Shown: piece by piece, positions 16,977 through 24,612 of the stretch
Position numbering within the stretch: position 1 is the stretch's first letter
Layout: every line of letters starts with the position of its first letter
Origin: an uncultured Oscillospiraceae bacterium
GTDB lineage: Bacteria > Bacillota > Clostridia > Oscillospirales > Oscillospiraceae
Assembly: GCA_934667095.1 (NCBI GenBank)
Contig: CAKULE010000002.1
Coordinates: forward strand, 62,001-126,000
DNA length: 64,000 bases
Reading direction: 5' to 3'
Program-made: the position numbers and the translations under genes
The notes under the pieces: model-generated
The model's database searches: none
Told to the model about the DNA's origin: nothing
The model's input: only the letters and a program-made list of their open reading frames with translations

Positions 16977-17723
16977 ATGGAATTTGAGCATATGAAGGCG
17001 CTGGTGCTGGCCGCCGGCAAGGGCACCCGCCTGCGCACCGAGGGGATCGACCTGCCCAAGGTCCTGCGGCAGGCCCACGGCAGGCCCCTGCTGGGCTGGG
17101 TGCTGGAGGCGCTTGATTTTCTCCCCCGGCAGGACGTGATCCTCGTCATCGGCTACGAAAAGGAAAAAGTCCGCGCCGCCTATCCGGATTACCCCTTCGC
17201 TGTGCAGGAAACCCTCAACGGCACCGGCGGCGCGGTGCAGTACGCCGCCCCCCAGCTGACCGATCCGGAGGGCCACGTGCTGGTCTGCTGCGGCGACGTG
17301 CCTCTCATGAGCCGGGGCACCTATCAGGCCCTCATCTCCGCCCACCTGGCCCAGGGGAACGACTGCACCCTGCTCTCCGCCCGGCTGGAGGAGGGCGGCA
17401 GCTACGGCCGGGTCCTGCGTGCGGCCGACGGCAGCTTCGGCCGCATTGTGGAGGCCAAGGACTGCACCCCCGCGGAGGCCGCAGTCACTGAGGTGAACTC
17501 CGGCACTTACGTCTTCCGGGTGTCCGCCCTCCGCGCTGTGCTGGACCAGCTGTCCACCGACAACGCCCAGGGGGAGCTCTACCTGACGGACACCCCGGCC
17601 CTCATCAAGGCCCGGGGCGGCCGGGTCGGCCTGTGCGACACCTGCACCCCCGAGGAGATGCTGGGGGTCAACACCGTGGGGCAGCTGCAGCAGGTGGAGG
17701 AAATTTTGTCCGCCCGGGGGTAA
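16977..17723 (+). CDS. Single-domain GlmU-like sugar-phosphate nucleotidyltransferase
   Basis: The 248-aa protein is an NTP-transferase of the GlmU N-terminal type. LAAGKGTRL (residues 11-19) is followed by LPKVL; GTGGAVQYA, CCGDVPL and the later NSGTYVF and GELYLTD segments also fit UDP-GlcNAc pyrophosphorylases. The left-handed beta-helix acetyltransferase half of bifunctional GlmU is absent, and the gene ends cleanly, so this is not a truncation artefact. It would make a UDP-sugar from a sugar-1-phosphate; the acceptor is not certain. The start was chosen by AAAGGAAG. No terminator was recognised before the MATE promoter. Confidence 0.82.
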   Translation: MEFEHMKALVLAAGKGTRLRTEGIDLPKVLRQAHGRPLLGWVLEALDFLPRQDVILVIGYEKEKVRAAYPDYPFAVQETLNGTGGAVQYAAPQLTDPEGHVLVCCGDVPLMSRGTYQALISAHLAQGNDCTLLSARLEEGGSYGRVLRAADGSFGRIVEAKDCTPAEAAVTEVNSGTYVFRVSALRAVLDQLSTDNAQGELYLTDTPALIKARGGRVGLCDTCTPEEMLGVNTVGQLQQVEEILSARG

Positions 17724-17731
17724 ATTTCCGC

Positions 17732-17760
17732 TTACATTCCGCCGCGGCCCGTGGTATAAT
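17732..17760 (+). promoter_or_regulatory. Sigma-A promoter of the MATE leader
   Basis: TTACAT (17732-17737) and TATAAT (17755-17760) are 17 bp apart. It leaves a leader of about 120 nt before the MATE start codon. Confidence 0.75.
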
Positions 17761-17766
17761 AGCGTT

Positions 17767-17870
17767 TGCGATACGCGTGCGCGTGTTCCATAGACGTAAA
17801 TCCAGCTTGTGCAAAGAAGTGCGTGGTCTACCGGGGTAGCTCCCCGGGGGATCACGCACTGATTTTTTGC
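17767..17870 (+). promoter_or_regulatory. Leader RNA with terminator-type hairpin before MATE gene (possible guanidine-IV/mepA riboswitch)
   Basis: The 3' part folds as an outer stem AGTGCGTG/CACGCACT (17818-17825 with 17853-17860) enclosing an inner stem CCGGGG-tagct-CCCCGG (17831-17847). TTTTTT (17863-17868) follows, so it can terminate before the gene. The 5' part contains GTGCGCGTG, which could pair with the CACGC arm and act as an antiterminator. A terminator-coupled leader in front of a MATE pump in Clostridia is the setting of the mepA-motif guanidine-IV riboswitch. That family assignment is an inference. Confidence 0.5.
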
Positions 17871-17887
17871 ATAAGGAGCTGTATGTA

Positions 17888-19255
17888 ATGTCCAAGGAGC
17901 CCCAAAGCGCCGCCTATCTGGGCGAGGCCCCCATCGGGAAGCTGCTGCCCAGATTCGCCGTCCCCTGTACCCTGTCCCTGCTGGTGTCCGCCCTGTACAA
18001 CATCGTGGACCAGATCTTCATCGGCCAATCCTCCGCCGGCTATCTGGGCAACGCCGCCACCAACGTGGTCTACCCCTTCACGGTGATCGCACTGGCCGTC
18101 TCCCTGCTCATCGGGGACGGGGCCGCCGCCCTGCTGTCCCTCTCTCTGGGCCGGAACGACCCGGACACCGGCCGCCGGGCCGTGGGCTCCGCCCTCACCC
18201 TCAGCGTAGCCTGCGGCATCATCCTCGGTGTCCTCGGCCTGAGCCTTCAGGAGCCCATCCTCCGCCTGTTCGGCGTCACTGAGGGCTGCCATGCCTACGC
18301 CGTGGAGTACATGCGCATCATCAGCCTCGGCGTGCCCTTTTATGTCATCACCAACGGCCTGAACGCCGCCATCCGGGCGGACGGCTCCCCGGCCCACGCC
18401 ATGGCCTCCACCACGGTGGGCGCGGTCATCAACCTCATCTGCGACCCCATCGCCATCTTCGTGCTGGACTGGGGCGTGGCGGGAGCCGCGTGGGCCACCA
18501 TTCTCGGCCAGCTCGTCACCGCCGTGCTGGCTCTGCTCTACTTCCGCAGGCCCAGGACCATCCGCCTCTCCGCCGCCGACCTGCTCCCCCGCCGGGACGT
18601 GCTGCGGAAAATGCTGCCCATCGGCCTGCCCAGCCTCATCATCCAGCTGGCCATCGTCAGTATCATCAGCGTGGCCAACTCCCGCATCACCCTCTACGGA
18701 CCCCAGTCGGCCTACGGGGCGGACGTCCCGCTGGCGGTGGTGGGCATCGTCATGAAGGTGTTCGGCATCGTGGTGTCGCTGGTGGTTGGCATCTCGCTGG
18801 GCGGGCAGCCCATCATCGGCTACTGCTGCGGCGCAGGGAACTGGAAGCGGGTCTGGCAGACGTGGCGGGCCATCCTGCGGTCCGTCCTTGTGGTGGGTGC
18901 GCTCTCCATGGCGGTGTTTGAGCTGTGCCCGCAGGCGGTCATCGCCCTGTTCGGCAGCGGAGATGCCCTCTACAACGACTACGCCCACCGCTGCGTCCGC
19001 ATTTTTCTGGGCGGCATCGTCCTCACCTGCGTGCAGAAGTCGGGGAGCATCTTCCTGCAGGCCGTCGGCAAGCCCGTCCAGTCCACCCTGCTCTCTCTGG
19101 GCCGGGATGTGATCTTCTTCGTGCCGGCGGTACTCATCTGTGCCCGGCTGGGCGGCGTCACCGGGATGCTCTGGGCCGCCCCCATCGCCGATGTGCTGGC
19201 GGCCCTCCTCACGGCGGTGCTCCTCCGCTCCGTGCGGCGGGAACACCGGGGATAA
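17888..19255 (+). CDS. MATE family efflux transporter
   Basis: This 455-aa inner-membrane protein has the twelve hydrophobic segments of MATE drug/cation antiporters, with the paired repeats starting APIGKLLPRFAVPCTLS and RKMLPIGLPSLIIQ and typical GDGAAALLSLSLG and QPIIGYCCGA segments. MepA-like members export cationic compounds, and some in Clostridia export guanidine-related molecules. The start at 17888 follows AAGGAG; an in-frame TTG at 17867 lies in the terminator and is unlikely. Expression is probably controlled through the leader's terminator hairpin. Confidence 0.93.
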   Translation: MSKEPQSAAYLGEAPIGKLLPRFAVPCTLSLLVSALYNIVDQIFIGQSSAGYLGNAATNVVYPFTVIALAVSLLIGDGAAALLSLSLGRNDPDTGRRAVGSALTLSVACGIILGVLGLSLQEPILRLFGVTEGCHAYAVEYMRIISLGVPFYVITNGLNAAIRADGSPAHAMASTTVGAVINLICDPIAIFVLDWGVAGAAWATILGQLVTAVLALLYFRRPRTIRLSAADLLPRRDVLRKMLPIGLPSLIIQLAIVSIISVANSRITLYGPQSAYGADVPLAVVGIVMKVFGIVVSLVVGISLGGQPIIGYCCGAGNWKRVWQTWRAILRSVLVVGALSMAVFELCPQAVIALFGSGDALYNDYAHRCVRIFLGGIVLTCVQKSGSIFLQAVGKPVQSTLLSLGRDVIFFVPAVLICARLGGVTGMLWAAPIADVLAALLTAVLLRSVRREHRG

Positions 19256-19269
19256 CGCACAAACACAAA

Positions 19270-19308
19270 GGGCCCCCGCCCGGGACCCGGGCAGGGGCTC
19301 TTCTCTTT
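19270..19308. terminator. Bidirectional terminator between MATE and CoA-transferase genes
   Basis: The stem GCCCCCGCCCGGG/CCCGGGCAGGGGC (19272-19298) has one C-A mismatch. It lies between the two convergent stop codons, with a T-rich stretch on the plus side. Confidence 0.7.
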
Positions 19309-19312
19309 TCCT

Positions 19313-20611
19313 TTACAGCCACATGAGCTTTTTGGCCTGCGCCGTCAGCTCCTCCCGGCAGTCCGGATGGGCAATGGCGATCAGCGCGGCCGCCCGCTCC
19401 TTCAGGTTTCTGCCCCGGAGGTGGGCGATGCCGTACTCTGTGACGATGTAGTCCGCGTAATTGCGCGGGATGGTGACGGTGGACCCCGCCTCCAGCATGC
19501 AGCGGATCTTGGACTGGCCCTTGGCGGTTCTGGAGGTGAAGGCCATGACCCCCTTGCCGCCCTTGGACCGCAGCGCGCCGTAGGCGTAGTCGAAAGCGCC
19601 GCCGGAACCGGAATACTGCCGGGTCCCGATGGCCTCGGAGGCGATCTGGCCCATCAGGTCCACCTCCACGCAGGTGTTGATGGAAATAAAGTTGTCGTTC
19701 TGCGAGATCACAAAGGGATCGCAACCGTATCTGGCCGGCACGATGCGGAATTTGTCGTTCTGGGCCAGCGTCTCAAAGAGGCTCCGGTCTCCGCCGACAA
19801 AGGTAAAGATGTGCTCCCCGGGCAGGAAGTTTTTCCGCTTGCCGGTGATCACGCCCTCCCGCACCATGCGGCCCATGGCGGTGGTAAGCATCTCGGTGTG
19901 CATACCCAGATCGTTCAGATCCATGCACAGGTCCGCGATGGCGTTGGGCAGCGCGCCGATGCCGAACTGCACGCAGTCGCCGTCGTGGACCAGGGTGCGC
20001 ACGTTCCGGGCCACCTGCTGCTCCGCCTCAGAGGGGACGATGGAGGGGATCTCGGTGACGGGCAGGTCGGACTCGATCAGCGCCGCCACGTCGGAGACAT
20101 GCACCTCAGCCGCGCCCTTCACCCGGGGCAGATTCCTGTTGACCTCCAGAATGATCCGCCCGCCGGTGCTGCGGACATAGTCCAGCGTGTCCGGCTCCCA
20201 CATGTTGCTCAGGCTGATCTGGAAGCTGCCCTGCTCGTCCATGGTGGTAGAGGCGGCAATGAACACCGTGGGATGATTCTCGTTGATGAAGCTGCCGTTC
20301 AGACAGATATCAGAGGGGAAGAAGGAGGAATTGCCCTTCGGCAGGCCCTCCCGCATGTCCTTGCCGAAAAAGAAGCCCTGCGTGAAGATATGCCCCTCCA
20401 TGCCGTCCATCGCCGGATATGGGAAGCAGTTGGTAAAGTCCTTGAACACCTTTACGCCCGTCACCCGGGGCGCAATGGTGTGGAACTCACCGGAGATCGC
20501 CTTGGGGCAGTTTCCGTCGCCGGCCATCACCACCACATCATTGGAACGGATCAGGCTCAGGCAGTCCTGTACGCTCCCTTTCTTCTTCAGGTATTCCTGT
20601 TGCAGGTCCAT
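19313..20611 (-). CDS. Acetyl-CoA hydrolase/transferase family CoA-transferase (butyryl- or 4-hydroxybutyryl-CoA:acetate type)
   Basis: The 432-aa cytosolic enzyme belongs to the acetyl-CoA hydrolase/transferase family, which includes butyryl-CoA:acetate CoA-transferase (But) and 4-hydroxybutyrate CoA-transferase (AbfT). The likely catalytic glutamate is Glu240 in LGMHTEM, matching the position known in AbfT. The C-terminal QYSGSGGAFDYAYGA motif also fits. It would move CoA from a C4 acyl-CoA to acetate, the last step of butyrate formation in many gut Clostridia. Butyrate kinase lies 1.7 kb away. The exact acyl substrate cannot be told from sequence. AAAGGAG precedes the ATG, and the promoter is at 20688-20716. 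Confidence 0.87.
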   Translation of the reverse strand: MDLQQEYLKKKGSVQDCLSLIRSNDVVVMAGDGNCPKAISGEFHTIAPRVTGVKVFKDFTNCFPYPAMDGMEGHIFTQGFFFGKDMREGLPKGNSSFFPSDICLNGSFINENHPTVFIAASTTMDEQGSFQISLSNMWEPDTLDYVRSTGGRIILEVNRNLPRVKGAAEVHVSDVAALIESDLPVTEIPSIVPSEAEQQVARNVRTLVHDGDCVQFGIGALPNAIADLCMDLNDLGMHTEMLTTAMGRMVREGVITGKRKNFLPGEHIFTFVGGDRSLFETLAQNDKFRIVPARYGCDPFVISQNDNFISINTCVEVDLMGQIASEAIGTRQYSGSGGAFDYAYGALRSKGGKGVMAFTSRTAKGQSKIRCMLEAGSTVTIPRNYADYIVTEYGIAHLRGRNLKERAAALIAIAHPDCREELTAQAKKLMWL

Positions 20612-20687
20612 AATCGTTCTCCTTTTGTCAAACTCCAGGCTGTTTTACGGCAGGGGCTCCCCCGCGCAGCGCCATATAGTCGTTTTT

Positions 20688-20716
20688 ATTGTATATGATT
20701 TTCGCAAATATTGCAA
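20688..20716 (-). promoter_or_regulatory. Sigma-A promoter of the CoA-transferase gene
   Basis: On the minus strand, TTGCAA (20711-20716) and TACAAT (20688-20693) are 17 bp apart, in an AT-rich intergenic region. Confidence 0.7.
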
Positions 20717-20867
20717 TATTTCGGCAAAAAGATCCTCGGCAGAACAACGCGCACTGCAGTTTCTCTCCTGCGCCCGGCAAGCAGGCGCGGCCATGGATAA
20801 ACTGCCAGAATACGCAGATAATAGCAGCAAGACACCGCGCAAAATAATTCAGAAAAGGACAAGAGCT

Positions 20868-21404
20868 ATGAAAGCAACTGGCATCGTTCGCCGCATCGAC
20901 GATCTGGGCCGGGTGGTCATTCCCAAGGAGATCCGCCGCACCATGCGTATCCGCGAAGGCGACCCTCTGGAGATCTACACGGACCGGGACGGCGGCGTGA
21001 TCTTCAAAAAGTACTCCCAGCTGGGGGATGTGTCCGACTTCGCCGCCCAGCTCTGCGACACCGTCAGCCGGGTGGCCCAGCTCCCGGCGATCATCACCGA
21101 CCGGGACAGCGTCATCGCCGCCGCGGGCCTCCCCCGGCGGGAGGTGGCTGACAAGCGCATCTCCCCTCAGGTCGAACAGCTCATGGCCGAACGGCAGAGC
21201 GTCACCGCCGCCTCCGATCCCATCCCCCTGTGCGACGGCTCGGACCGGCATCAGGCCCGCATCGCCGTGCCCATTCTCTCCGAGGGAGACGTGCTGGGCT
21301 GTGTGCTGTTTCTGGCCGACCCCGGCCGGCCGGAGCCCGGCGACGCCGAGCTCAAGCTGGCGCAGGCTGTGGCGGGCTTTCTGGGAAAGCACATGGAGAG
21401 CTGA
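20868..21404 (+). CDS. spoVT: Stage V sporulation protein T
   Basis: SpoVT (178 aa) is the forespore AbrB-like regulator that tunes sigma-G genes late in sporulation. The N-terminal swapped-hairpin domain is clear (MKATGIVRRIDDLGRVVIPKEIRRTMRIREGDPLEIYTD in the first 40 residues, quoted only in outline), followed by a GAF-like domain from about residue 55. The long upstream open frame is not coding. The ATG at 20868 is fixed by the family start and by AAAAGGA upstream. A sigma-G-like element (GGATA, then GATAATA) lies about 40 bp upstream but is a weak match. Confidence 0.95.
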   Translation: MKATGIVRRIDDLGRVVIPKEIRRTMRIREGDPLEIYTDRDGGVIFKKYSQLGDVSDFAAQLCDTVSRVAQLPAIITDRDSVIAAAGLPRREVADKRISPQVEQLMAERQSVTAASDPIPLCDGSDRHQARIAVPILSEGDVLGCVLFLADPGRPEPGDAELKLAQAVAGFLGKHMES

Positions 21405-21452
21405 AAACAGCGGGGCCGCCCGGCAATGCCGGGCGGCCCCGCTGTTCTTTTT
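21404..21452. terminator. Bidirectional terminator between spoVT and buk
   Basis: A long perfect stem (about 18 bp, 21407-21424 with 21428-21445) has an AAT loop, with A and T runs on either side. Confidence 0.88.
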
Positions 21453-21453
21453 C

Positions 21454-22536
21454 TCAGTAACCCGGATTCTCGACCTTGTGATACACCTTGGCCTTCTCCT
21501 CGCCGCGGAGGACCCGCAGACCGCCCAGCGCCAGAGAGAGCATCTCATCCTCGCCGGGGTAGACCACCACGGGGGCGATGAACTCCACCCGCTCCCGGAT
21601 ATAGTCGGTAAAGTACTTGGAATAGGCGATGCCGCCGGTGAGCAGGATGGCGTCCACTCTGCCGCACACGCCGGGGGCACACTTGCCGATGTTCTTGGCC
21701 ACGTTGAGGGCCATGCCCTCGTACACCAGCCGGGCGTGCTCGTCGCCGGCGGCGATCATCTCCTCCACCTTGCGGCTGTCGGTGGTGCCCAGGTGGGCCA
21801 TCAGGCCGCCTTGGCGCTTCACGGTCTTCATCATGGAGTCGTAGGTGTTCTGGCCATCGAAGCACATCTTGATGACGTCGAACATGGGCAGGCCGCCTGC
21901 CCGCTCGGGGGAGTAGGGGCCCTCCTCGTCGTTGATGAAGTCCTCGATGCGGCCGTTGTGGTGCAGGTTCACGGAGATGCCGCCCCCCAGATGGGCCACG
22001 ATGACGGTGATGTCCTTGTAGTCCTTGCCGCTCTCCCGGGCATAGCGCATGGCGGCGGCCCGGGTGTTCAGGTTGTGGCCCATGCCCTTGCGCCGCAGGA
22101 TGGGCAGGCCGGTGAGCTTGTTGATGGGGGTCAGCTCATCCACAGTGATGCCGTCGTAGATGAATGCGGGGATGCCCAGCTCCACGCTGAGGGCCCGGGC
22201 AATCATGGCCCCTACGTTAGAGGCGTGCTCGTTCTGGGGCTTGTTCTTCAGCTGCCAGACCATGTCGTCGTTGACCTCATAGGCGCCGGCCTCGATGGGG
22301 GACAGCAGACCGCCCCGGGATACGATGCCCGTCAGCTCCTTCAGGTCCACGCCATGCTCCTTCAGGGTCTTGACCACCAGATCCTTGCGGAACTCGTACT
22401 GCTCCGCCACGTGGTCGAAGGGAGCCAGCTCCTCTGGGGTGTGTACGATAGACTGGGTGAACAGCGGGGTCTCGTCCTCAAAGACGGCAATCTTTGTGGA
22501 GGTGGAGCCGGGGTTCAGGATCAGCAGTTTTTCCAT
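21454..22536 (-). CDS. buk: Butyrate kinase
   Basis: Butyrate kinase (360 aa) interconverts butyryl-phosphate and butyrate with ATP formation. The acetokinase-family phosphate-binding start (LLILNPGSTSTKIAVFE) is present, and HLGGGISVNLHHNGRIEDF and LLTGGIAYS follow. Length and the residues around the nucleotide site fit Buk better than the roughly 400-aa acetate kinase. Its usual partner ptb is not adjacent. The start at 22536 follows AAGGAGG, and 59 upstream codons in frame are non-coding. The promoter is at 22612-22640. Together with the nearby CoA-transferase it points to butyrate fermentation. Confidence 0.93.
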   Translation of the reverse strand: MEKLLILNPGSTSTKIAVFEDETPLFTQSIVHTPEELAPFDHVAEQYEFRKDLVVKTLKEHGVDLKELTGIVSRGGLLSPIEAGAYEVNDDMVWQLKNKPQNEHASNVGAMIARALSVELGIPAFIYDGITVDELTPINKLTGLPILRRKGMGHNLNTRAAAMRYARESGKDYKDITVIVAHLGGGISVNLHHNGRIEDFINDEEGPYSPERAGGLPMFDVIKMCFDGQNTYDSMMKTVKRQGGLMAHLGTTDSRKVEEMIAAGDEHARLVYEGMALNVAKNIGKCAPGVCGRVDAILLTGGIAYSKYFTDYIRERVEFIAPVVVYPGEDEMLSLALGGLRVLRGEEKAKVYHKVENPGY

Positions 22537-22611
22537 GGGATAGTCCTCCTTACCGGGGCGGCAGGGGCCCGCCCGCGTGATATGGCGCTCATTCAATATC
22601 TTGCAAAATAT

Positions 22612-22640
22612 ATTATACCACAATGTTTTGCGCTTGTCAC
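22612..22640 (-). promoter_or_regulatory. Sigma-A promoter of buk
   Basis: On the minus strand, GTGACA (22635-22640) and TATAAT (22612-22617) are 17 bp apart. Confidence 0.65.
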
Positions 22641-22709
22641 CTGTTTCTTTCAATTTTCCAGCCAAAAAACGGGCCCGGCGGCAAAGCCGCCGGGCCTCGT
22701 CCGGGTACC

Positions 22710-23453
22710 TCACCGGTCCGGAAGAAGGTCCTCCGGGTCCAGTGCGGCGTTGTTGCGGTACATGGCAAAGTGCAGGTGGGACTCCCTGCCCCGCTCGGCC
22801 ACAGCGGTATTCCCCACCGCGCCGAGGATGCCGCCGGTCTTTACCGTATCCCCCACCTTCACCGTGGGCTCGGCGGCCAGATTGGCATATACGCTGGTCA
22901 GGCCGCTGCCATGGTCGATGGTCACCACCGTACCGAGGAAGTCGTCCTCTTCCACGGCAGACACGGTGCCGTCCGCCGCCGCCTTCACCTGCGTGCCCAC
23001 CGCCGCGGCGATGTCCACCCCCGCGTGGGTGCGCCAGTCCCCCATGGTCACGTCATAGGCCAGCGCCTCCACCGTGTAGCCGGCGATCACCGGGCCGCTG
23101 ACCGGCCATGTAAACACCAGCGGCTTGGGGCTTTGGCTGGGCTGAGGCGCAGGCGAAGGAGTGGGCGCGGGGCTCTGGCTGGGCGTAGGCTCCGGCCGCA
23201 CCGGCAGGGTGGGGATGGCGGGGGCCCCCGTTTCCGCAGGCTCCGAGGGGAGCACGCCGGGCGAGGGGCTCTCCGGCAGGGGCGTGCTGGCGCTGGCGGG
23301 CTCGTCCTCCCCGGTGAGGCCCGTGCGCACCCCCCGGATCAGATACAGGCCGGACAGCGCGATGGCCGCCACGCACAGCAGCACCACAAAGTAAAAGCCC
23401 TTCCCGCTGACGAAGGCGCCGAGCTTTTCCAGAAAATTGGGTTTTCGGTCCAT
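22710..23453 (-). CDS. M23 metallopeptidase, probable SpoIIQ-like forespore protein
   Basis: The 247-aa protein has a cytoplasmic N-terminus, one transmembrane segment (about residues 20-40), a Pro/Ser/Glu-rich linker (about 50-115) and a C-terminal LytM/M23 domain. The zinc ligands are present (THAGVD and HLHF), as in the intact SpoIIQ of clostridia and unlike the B. subtilis form. SpoIIQ sits in the forespore membrane and binds SpoIIIAH during engulfment. The start at 23453 follows GGAGGT. A near-perfect sigma-F promoter (23472-23501) supports forespore expression. The exact SpoIIQ orthology is inferred. Confidence 0.78.
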   Translation of the reverse strand: MDRKPNFLEKLGAFVSGKGFYFVVLLCVAAIALSGLYLIRGVRTGLTGEDEPASASTPLPESPSPGVLPSEPAETGAPAIPTLPVRPEPTPSQSPAPTPSPAPQPSQSPKPLVFTWPVSGPVIAGYTVEALAYDVTMGDWRTHAGVDIAAAVGTQVKAAADGTVSAVEEDDFLGTVVTIDHGSGLTSVYANLAAEPTVKVGDTVKTGGILGAVGNTAVAERGRESHLHFAMYRNNAALDPEDLLPDR

Positions 23454-23471
23454 CAAAAACACCTCCGGCCC

Positions 23472-23501
23472 TATTCTTGCCAGCTGTGCAGGCGGTTATA
23501 C
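23472..23501 (-). promoter_or_regulatory. Sigma-F/sigma-G type (forespore) promoter
   Basis: On the minus strand, GTATA (23497-23501) is followed after 15 bp by GGCAAGAATA (23472-23481). The B. subtilis sigma-F consensus is GYWTA-N15-GGNNANAHTR, and every defined position matches. Confidence 0.7.
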
Positions 23502-23553
23502 CGCGCTGCCCCGCACCATTTGTAAATGCTTTTTGAATTTTTCCGAAAACTGC

Positions 23554-23582
23554 TTGCTTTTCCGCCCGAAAGTGCATAGAAT
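23554..23582 (+). promoter_or_regulatory. Sigma-A promoter of the 125-aa protein gene
   Basis: TTGCTT (23554-23559) and TAGAAT (23577-23582) are 17 bp apart. Confidence 0.65.
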
Positions 23583-23623
23583 ACAGACAATCAGGCACCT
23601 ATTATTTTAAGGAGGAACCAACT

Positions 23624-24001
23624 ATGGCATTCGATTTTGAGAGACTGAAAAATAAGGCCGCCGGGCTGGCCCAGAGCAGCATGGCCAAGGCCAAGGAACT
23701 CACCGAGGTGGGCAAGCTGAAGATGCAGAACGCCTCCGAGCACGAGAACATCCGCCGCGCCTATCAGGAGATCGGCAAGCTGTACTACGAGCAGCACGGT
23801 CAGGAGCCCGAGGAGGCCCTTGCCGAGCTGTGCAAGAAGATCGACGGCTCCAAGGCCCGCATCGAGTACAACAACGAGCGCATCAATGACATGAAGGCCG
23901 CCGGCAGCCTGTCCGACGAGGACGTGGCCGCCGCTCCCGAGGCTCCCGAGGCTCCCGAGGAGCCCGCCGCCCCCACTGAGGACGACCACACCGAGGAGTA
24001 A
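23624..24001 (+). CDS. Conserved small helical protein of unknown function
   Basis: The 125-aa product has a predicted all-helical first 95 residues (MAFDFERLKNKAAGLAQ, then YQEIGKLYYEQHGQEPEEA and KIDGSKARIEYNNERI) and an acidic tail with EAPEAPEEP repeats. No enzymatic motif is visible. Short coiled-coil proteins with this pattern recur in gut Clostridia, but I know no function. It has its own promoter, an AAGGAGGAACC-type ribosome-binding site and a downstream hairpin, so it is a real single-gene unit. Confidence 0.82.
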   Translation: MAFDFERLKNKAAGLAQSSMAKAKELTEVGKLKMQNASEHENIRRAYQEIGKLYYEQHGQEPEEALAELCKKIDGSKARIEYNNERINDMKAAGSLSDEDVAAAPEAPEAPEEPAAPTEDDHTEE

Positions 24002-24019
24002 GCCGTGCCATCCAACACG

Positions 24020-24066
24020 CCCTCAGCCGGCAGAAGGCCCCGCCTCTGCCGGCTGGGGGCGTTTCC
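24020..24066 (+). terminator. Probable terminator after the 125-aa protein gene
   Basis: CAGCCGGCAGA (24024-24034) pairs with TCTGCCGGCTG (24045-24055). The following T tract is weak (CGTTTCCCGTT). Confidence 0.5.
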
Positions 24067-24099
24067 CGTTGTCCCACCCTTCTGAAGGAGTCGCACAAG

Positions 24100-24531
24100 A
24101 TGGATACCTTCCAGCATTTGTTCCCGCAGGAGATGCTCGACATCTATGACCGGCTGCCCATCGGCATCTATATCATCAACGCCATGGGCACCGTGCTCTA
24201 TGTCAACAGCGCAATGGCACGGCTCTCTGGTGTCCCCCGGGATATTTTCTTCTGGGCCTCTATCTTCGCCGGCACGCCCTACGCCGAATCGGTCACCCAC
24301 GACCTGATCGACGTGAATCAGGCCGAGGACGCCGTGGCCCCCGCTATGATCGACACCGACATGATGCGCAGCGTACCCGAGAATCTGCTGAAGACCTATG
24401 TGACCCTCATCCCCGCCCGCCGTCCGGGCAGCGTGGACGAGTTGGCCGCCACCGCCCCCTTCCTCGGCAGCGACGACTCCAGCTTCGTCAACGGTATCGT
24501 CCTCCCCGTGAACGGCGGCATGTTCACCTGA
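24100..24531 (+). CDS. Chimeric ORF: PAS-like N-terminus joined to a short-chain dehydrogenase C-terminus
   Basis: The first half (residues 1 to about 72) reads as a PAS domain: YDRLPIGIYIINAMGTVLYVN and MARLSGVPRDIF, with a PAS-like ESVTHDLID end. From about residue 76 the protein becomes the C-terminal third of an FabG-like SDR: DAVAPAMIDTDMM, LIPARRPGSVDELAATAPFL, VNGIVLPVNGGMF. The Rossmann P-loop and the Ser-Tyr-Lys active site are absent, so the SDR part cannot be catalytic. A good RBS (GAAGGAG) and terminator remain. It is probably a deletion-born fusion of two genes; whether it is expressed usefully is unknown. Confidence 0.7.
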   Translation: MDTFQHLFPQEMLDIYDRLPIGIYIINAMGTVLYVNSAMARLSGVPRDIFFWASIFAGTPYAESVTHDLIDVNQAEDAVAPAMIDTDMMRSVPENLLKTYVTLIPARRPGSVDELAATAPFLGSDDSSFVNGIVLPVNGGMFT

Positions 24532-24549
24532 TCCTCCAGATCTCAAACA

Positions 24550-24595
24550 AGACAAGAGCGCCGCGGGCAGTGCCCGCGGCGCTCTCTTTTTTGTC
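24550..24595. terminator. Bidirectional terminator before recR
   Basis: A 15-bp perfect stem (24555-24569 with 24571-24585, so the folded loop takes in the central bases) is followed by TCTTTTTT. Confidence 0.88.
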
Positions 24596-24612
24596 TTATG
24601 CAGGGGCTTCCG

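Noticed and set aside
15498..17855. A single 785-aa minus-strand open frame
   Set aside because: It is an accidental fusion of frames in GC-rich DNA. Only its last 293 codons look like protein; the rest runs antisense to the nucleotidyltransferase gene and through the sigma factor in another frame.
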